A stretch of DNA of 10,730 bases from Bacteroidales bacterium UBA1256 (GTDB taxonomy: Bacteria; Bacteroidota; Bacteroidia; Bacteroidales; Paludibacteraceae): positions 7,946 to 18,675 of the forward strand of contig DBVU01000104.1 in NCBI GenBank assembly GCA_002308195.1, in the 5' to 3' direction. This document shows, piece after piece, positions 7,238 through 10,730 of the stretch. Within the stretch, counting starts at the first letter, position 1; each line of letters starts with the position of its first letter. The translations under genes were made by a program, and so were the position numbers. The notes under the pieces were generated by a model. The model saw only the letters and a list, made by a program, of their open reading frames with translations. It had not been told where the DNA came from and searched no databases.

Positions 7238-9734
7238 GTTCTGTTTGAGTACTGAACGCGTAGTTCGGGAAGATAAACAGCGAACTCCACTCCAGGTATT
7301 TGTCAATCATATACCATGGAGTATCTTCTTTGTGCTCCAGATTGGTCACTACGTGCACGCTTTGGGCGGGCATCATACCTTGTGCGAAGAGTAACGCTCG
7401 TTCGCCTTTGGCATTGATAGCCATATCGACCACTATCATCGCGTGGCCCGGATTTCCACTGGTAATAAACACATCGCCAATCTGGATATCCTCTATCTTG
7501 CGTGTTTTGAGTTCCTTTTCCAACGAAGCGGTGTTAGCGTAAGCAAACACATAGTCCATATACTTGCGGAATTTGGCGTACGAATAGTCGTTGCCCACAT
7601 AGTCGGTGTAGTTAAGCCGTTTGCCGCTGAGCGCATTGAAATGAATGTCTTTGTAGCGTTTCTGTCGATACAACCATTCAGCGCGTAGCAACATGACCGC
7701 ATCAGCACATTGCAGCAAATCTTTGGTGCCAATATCGATATCCAAGACCGCGTATCCGCCGAACTGATTCTTGACCGGAGAACCATTGTAGTAATACAGA
7801 TTCCAGTCGTCTTTCAGTTTGTAGTTGCGCAGGAACTCAGCAAACGAGCCTTTCGGCACTTTGATGCGTCGGAATCCTTCGCGCGGATTGATATCGCCGA
7901 TGACGTGAATATCTTCGTAGAGTTTCCACTCTTGCTCCGGTTCCACATCAGGCAAGTTCAGCAATTTGGATACTTGCTGTTCACTAACCGCGACCGCGGG
8001 TTTGTTATTGCGTTTGGCAGCCTCAGCCAGTGCTCTGTCTTGGACGAGTCGCACGGACAAACCGGTAAAGACGCGTTGTCCGAAATGCGGACCAGAAGCA
8101 TCCTTTATGAACCAGGCGCAGGAAGCTTCGTCATCCTCGCGGTTAGCCCAAGAAGATGACCAATAACTACCATTGTAGGAAGGCGTTACCATATATTGGA
8201 GCGTACGCTCGCCACCTGCAGGCAAGAATACCGCGCCCGCCTTTTCCATTCTATCCCATTGAGCGACAGAATAGACATTGGTTTGCATATTTTTCGGCTC
8301 GGGTTTGAAGGTCAGTCCAGAAGGCAAACGCCAATTGTCGGGCAAGAAGATATAACCTTGGACTCCATTGACCATGGCTTGTCCGCGTAACTGTTTGGCG
8401 TTGGCACGTTGGTCGTAGAGATAAGTCCACTCTTCGCGCGACAAAGTGCGCCATATATCGTTCGCATTGCCTCCATTGACAAACGGATTGCGTCCCCAAT
8501 CCTCGAACTTGCCTCCCTGGCGCAGCGCGGGCGTACTCTTGTAATCTGTAGGAGTGGTGGCATTGCCCCAGTTGAAGGCATCTATCCAACCATCGTACAC
8601 ATTGTTCGCAATCTGGGTATTGTCGCATTTGACAGAACCGATATAGACGTTTCCTACCTCTTCTTCGCCCACAAAATCATACTGATGTTCCGCAAAACGC
8701 CATGTATTGGTGGAAGGTTTGTATTGCACGTTGCCTTGGGCAAAACGCGCTTGAATACCCGGGCCGATAGAGAACCAACCGGGTAATACGCCGTTAGGCG
8801 CATTGACATTCGCAGCCGATTGTTCGGCCTGTGGTTTTGCCTGACGAAGGGCGATTTGTCGCTCCATCTCTTCGTCCCACGCGCTTTTCTTAACCGGCTC
8901 TACATAATCGGCATCATGCACGAGGCGCACCGACATTCCTCGGTGCCAAGTGTCGTACATATTGGCATTGGCATTGTCGGCCGTGAAATAGATATTTCTG
9001 GCATCTACATCACCTTTGCCTTTCTGCTGATACATAGTGGATGACCAATAAGCGCCCACCACGCCGATACCCTGTATCTGCTTGCCGTTTCTCACTCCTG
9101 CCGCGGGCAAGAAGACAGCTCCATTGGCTTCCATTTTCGCCCATTGGGCCGCAGAATAGGTATTGGCGGTCCAGTTGTTCGGTTGCGGGCGGAATGTCAA
9201 GCCTTGCGGCAATTGCCAATCGTCAGGCAACAGAATATAGCCGTGCATATTATTCACGGTGGCCTGGCCACGCAGGTTGCGCGCATTAGGACGTTTGTCG
9301 AAGAGATAGATCCACTCGTCACCAGTCAGCGTACGCCACAGTTCGCCCTTGGGATAACCGCCATTCTGATAACTCCAGTTGCCCCACTCTTTGTAACCAT
9401 AGAACGTGTCGTAGACATACTTGGCTGAGTTCTGGGTCATATCTCCACCCCACTCAAACAAATCGAGCCAACCCTTGTAGAGTCTGGCACATTTATTATT
9501 GTCCGATTTGATCCCTTCGTAGTAAACCGTTCCTTGTGTATCATCACCGACGAAATCCCATTGATGTTCGGCAAACTGAGCAAAGCGCGGATGGTCGTTG
9601 TATTGTGCATTTCCTCTCGAGAAATACACTTGTTTGGTAGGGCTAACCGAAAATAAGCCCGGCAGCGCACCCTCTTGCAAAGCATACAAGGAGGAGGCTG
9701 CCAGGCACAATATAGCTAGAAGTGCTTTTCTCAT
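7221..9734 (-). CDS. Exported protein with two FISUMP-like domains and a C-terminal DUF4846 domain
   Basis: The 837 residues begin with a signal peptide (MRKALLAILCLAASSLYA, likely cut near 18). Two tandem copies of a ~250-residue domain follow, at about 22-272 and 316-565. Each has RFAEHQxDFVG (or a close variant), a GWxDxFxWG segment, WRTLxxEEW, LRGQAxVxxxxGYIxLPDxW, GAVFLPA, YWSS and a final SVRLV. This resembles the large family of secreted Bacteroidota domains near FISUMP (TIGR02145), thought to have a C-type-lectin/formylglycine-enzyme-like fold. A charged linker (280-310) separates the copies. Residues about 605-825 match DUF4846: REGFRRI, SFAEFLRN, VLDIDIGTKDLLQCADAVM, LRAEWLY, GDVFITSGNPGHAMIVVD and MPAQSVHV. 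Cys676, Asp754 and His764 sit where NlpC/P60-like enzymes keep comparable residues; that analogy is inference. The Leu before Cys10 argues against a lipobox. The start overlaps the upstream gene's stop (ATGA). Confidence 0.87.
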   Translation of the reverse strand: MRKALLAILCLAASSLYALQEGALPGLFSVSPTKQVYFSRGNAQYNDHPRFAQFAEHQWDFVGDDTQGTVYYEGIKSDNNKCARLYKGWLDLFEWGGDMTQNSAKYVYDTFYGYKEWGNWSYQNGGYPKGELWRTLTGDEWIYLFDKRPNARNLRGQATVNNMHGYILLPDDWQLPQGLTFRPQPNNWTANTYSAAQWAKMEANGAVFLPAAGVRNGKQIQGIGVVGAYWSSTMYQQKGKGDVDARNIYFTADNANANMYDTWHRGMSVRLVHDADYVEPVKKSAWDEEMERQIALRQAKPQAEQSAANVNAPNGVLPGWFSIGPGIQARFAQGNVQYKPSTNTWRFAEHQYDFVGEEEVGNVYIGSVKCDNTQIANNVYDGWIDAFNWGNATTPTDYKSTPALRQGGKFEDWGRNPFVNGGNANDIWRTLSREEWTYLYDQRANAKQLRGQAMVNGVQGYIFLPDNWRLPSGLTFKPEPKNMQTNVYSVAQWDRMEKAGAVFLPAGGERTLQYMVTPSYNGSYWSSSWANREDDEASCAWFIKDASGPHFGQRVFTGLSVRLVQDRALAEAAKRNNKPAVAVSEQQVSKLLNLPDVEPEQEWKLYEDIHVIGDINPREGFRRIKVPKGSFAEFLRNYKLKDDWNLYYYNGSPVKNQFGGYAVLDIDIGTKDLLQCADAVMLLRAEWLYRQKRYKDIHFNALSGKRLNYTDYVGNDYSYAKFRKYMDYVFAYANTASLEKELKTRKIEDIQIGDVFITSGNPGHAMIVVDMAINAKGERALLFAQGMMPAQSVHVVTNLEHKEDTPWYMIDKYLEWSSLFIFPNYAFSTQTELKCFE

Positions 9735-10564
9735 TGAACAGGAACGACATCCAATACGAGACGTACAGAGAGGCCATAGAAGCGTTTCTCGTGATCCTTC
9801 GGGCCAATGCGTTTCTCGCTGAAGAAGATATCGCGTGCGTCTCCGCTCTCCCAGTCGTTGAAGATATCGGACGACCAGTAGAAACCGAACAAGCCAACCA
9901 TGCTCGTTTCTGCTCCACTACGGAACCCGCCAGCCGGCAAGAATACGGCACCCGCCTTCTCCATCTGTTTCCATTGCTTGGAACTATAGACATTGGTTGT
10001 CCAGTTGTTAGGATCAGGCGTGAAGGTCATTTTCTTAGGTAGCTGCCAGTTGTCAGGAAGAAGAATATAACCACGCACATCGTCCACAGTGGCCTGTCCG
10101 CGCAGATTTTCTGCGTTAGGACGCGTTACGAACAAATAGAACCACTCTTCCCAGTTCAGAGTACGCCATCCGGGATTCAAGATTCCACCATTGAGAATGG
10201 TACGTGTTCCCCATTCGTCGAAATTGGAATAGTCACGTAATTCTTCAGTAGCGAGAACCGGTTGCTTAGCCGTTCCCCATCCGAAAAGATCGATCCATCC
10301 GTCATAATAGCGATCGATGCGTGCATTGTTTGATTTCTCGAACGCATACGACACATTGCCTAGTTTGGCATTGCCGACAAAGTCATACTGATTCTCAGCG
10401 AAACGCCAATAGTCGCCAAAAGCTTGGTACTGGAGATTTCCCTGCGAGAAGACAATAAACCGTCCTTCTCCGATGGAAAACACGCCCGGCAGGGCTCCTT
10501 CTTGCTTTGCCTGCACGGCAAGCGTCATGGCTGCACAGAGCAGCGTAAAGAAAATTTTTTTCAT
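9731..10564 (-). CDS. Exported single-domain FISUMP-like protein
   Basis: This 277-residue protein has a signal peptide (MKKIFFTLLCAAMTLAVQA, likely cleaved after residue 19) and then one FISUMP-like domain at about 22-271. Domain hallmarks are LPGVFSIGEG, VFSQGNLQYQ, WRFAENQYDFVG (53-64), YDGWIDLFGWG (87-97), WRTLNWEEW (133-141), LRGQATV (154-160), GYILLPDNWQLP (165-176), GAVFLPAGGFRSG (205-217), FYWSS (228-232) and LSVRLVLD (265-272). It closely resembles both copies in the next gene, so the set looks like local domain duplication. The biochemical role is unknown; related domains occur in surface and secreted proteins of gut Bacteroidota. A good promoter lies directly upstream. Its TGA stop overlaps the next ATG (ATGA), implying coupled translation of the two secreted proteins. 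Confidence 0.87.
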   Translation of the reverse strand: MKKIFFTLLCAAMTLAVQAKQEGALPGVFSIGEGRFIVFSQGNLQYQAFGDYWRFAENQYDFVGNAKLGNVSYAFEKSNNARIDRYYDGWIDLFGWGTAKQPVLATEELRDYSNFDEWGTRTILNGGILNPGWRTLNWEEWFYLFVTRPNAENLRGQATVDDVRGYILLPDNWQLPKKMTFTPDPNNWTTNVYSSKQWKQMEKAGAVFLPAGGFRSGAETSMVGLFGFYWSSDIFNDWESGDARDIFFSEKRIGPKDHEKRFYGLSVRLVLDVVPVQ

Positions 10565-10586
10565 AAATAAAAAATGATTGACGGTG

Positions 10587-10618
10587 CAAAAATAGTAATT
10601 AAATTTGACATACGCAAA
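10587..10618 (-). promoter_or_regulatory. Bacteroidota-type promoter of the - strand gene pair
   Basis: Read on the - strand, TATTTTTG (10594 to 10587) matches the -7 consensus TAnnTTTG. TTTG (10618 to 10615) is a perfect -33 element with a 20-base spacer. The predicted leader before the ATG at 10564 is short, about 15-20 bases, and AT-rich without a Shine-Dalgarno sequence. The -33 element lies inside the perfect palindrome CAAATATTTG (10615-10624), which may matter for regulation. Confidence 0.75.
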
Positions 10619-10652
10619 TATTTGTTACAATTATTATGCCAAATTGGACATA
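10601..10652. repeat. Pair of 12-base direct repeats around the - strand promoter
   Basis: AAATTTGACATA (10601-10612) and AAATTGGACATA (10641-10652) agree at 11 of 12 positions and start exactly 40 bases apart. The first lies in the spacer of the - strand promoter and the second lies upstream of its -33 element. This is a plausible arrangement for a regulator bound at two sites, but chance similarity in AT-rich DNA cannot be excluded. Confidence 0.4.
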
Positions 10653-10685
10653 AATCGAGGTGTGGGTGACCGGTGTTTGTCTCGA

Positions 10686-10730
10686 TTATATCGCACTTAT
10701 AACGCACTTATATCGCACTTATAACGCACT
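10686..10730. repeat. 11-base tandem repeat running off the right edge
   Basis: Four perfect consecutive 11-base units start at 10686, 10697, 10708 and 10719. They alternate between TTATATCGCAC and TTATAACGCAC, so the higher-order period is 22 bases. The next base continues the pattern and the array is cut by the window end. No coding frame is evident across it. It lies about 70 bases upstream of the - strand promoter's -33 element. Confidence 0.9.

Noticed and set aside
7710..8159. 149-codon open frame on the + strand opposite the FISUMP-like/DUF4846 gene
   Set aside because: It lies wholly antisense to a gene with clear domains and a signal peptide, and its translation has no recognisable motif. 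It is a shadow of the real frame.
9680..9734. Lipoprotein signal (lipobox) in the two FISUMP-like proteins
   Set aside because: Both have Cys10 in the signal peptide, but it is preceded by Leu rather than Gly, Ala or Ser, and the hydrophobic stretch continues past it. Ordinary signal peptidase I cleavage fits better.
10686..10730. CRISPR array at the right edge
   Set aside because: The units are 11 bases long and directly adjacent, with no spacers and no cas genes in the window.

Overview
The window looks like chromosomal DNA from a member of the Bacteroidota, most likely order Bacteroidales. Three things point there. The two recognisable promoters have the Bacteroidota form (TTTG-like element, 20-base spacer, TAnnTTTG). 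Start sites mostly lack Shine-Dalgarno sequences. The gene content (BspA-type leucine-rich repeat protein, ExbB/ExbD/glycine-rich TonB set, long M24B aminopeptidase P, DUF4846, FISUMP-like secreted domains) is typical of that phylum. I cannot name a genus.

Layout: bases 1-267 are non-coding, with several inverted repeats and a clear promoter at 187-218. From 268 to 7237 seven genes run on the + strand with gaps of 26 bases or less: a secreted leucine-rich-repeat protein, pdxJ, exbB, exbD, tonB, a DJ-1/PfpI-family protein and an Xaa-Pro aminopeptidase. Two junctions overlap as TAATG (LRR/pdxJ and exbB/exbD). This is probably one transcription unit that combines a surface protein, vitamin B6 synthesis, the proton-driven motor for TonB-dependent outer-membrane transport, and housekeeping functions.

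From 10564 down to 7221 two genes run on the - strand, joined by an ATGA overlap and driven by a promoter at 10587-10618. Both encode exported proteins built from the same roughly 250-residue FISUMP-like domain: one copy in the first protein, two in the second. The second protein then adds a C-terminal DUF4846 domain. In that domain a Cys followed by a Gly-Asp/Gly-His pair recalls NlpC/P60-type cysteine peptidases or amidases. Its 3' end overlaps the convergent aminopeptidase gene by 17 bases.

The right end (10565-10730) is non-coding. It holds the - strand promoter, a pair of 12-base near-identical direct repeats 40 bases apart, and an 11-base tandem repeat that runs off the window. No tRNA, rRNA, insertion sequence or CRISPR array was seen. 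The most unusual content is the FISUMP-like/DUF4846 gene pair and the non-coding repeats at both ends.
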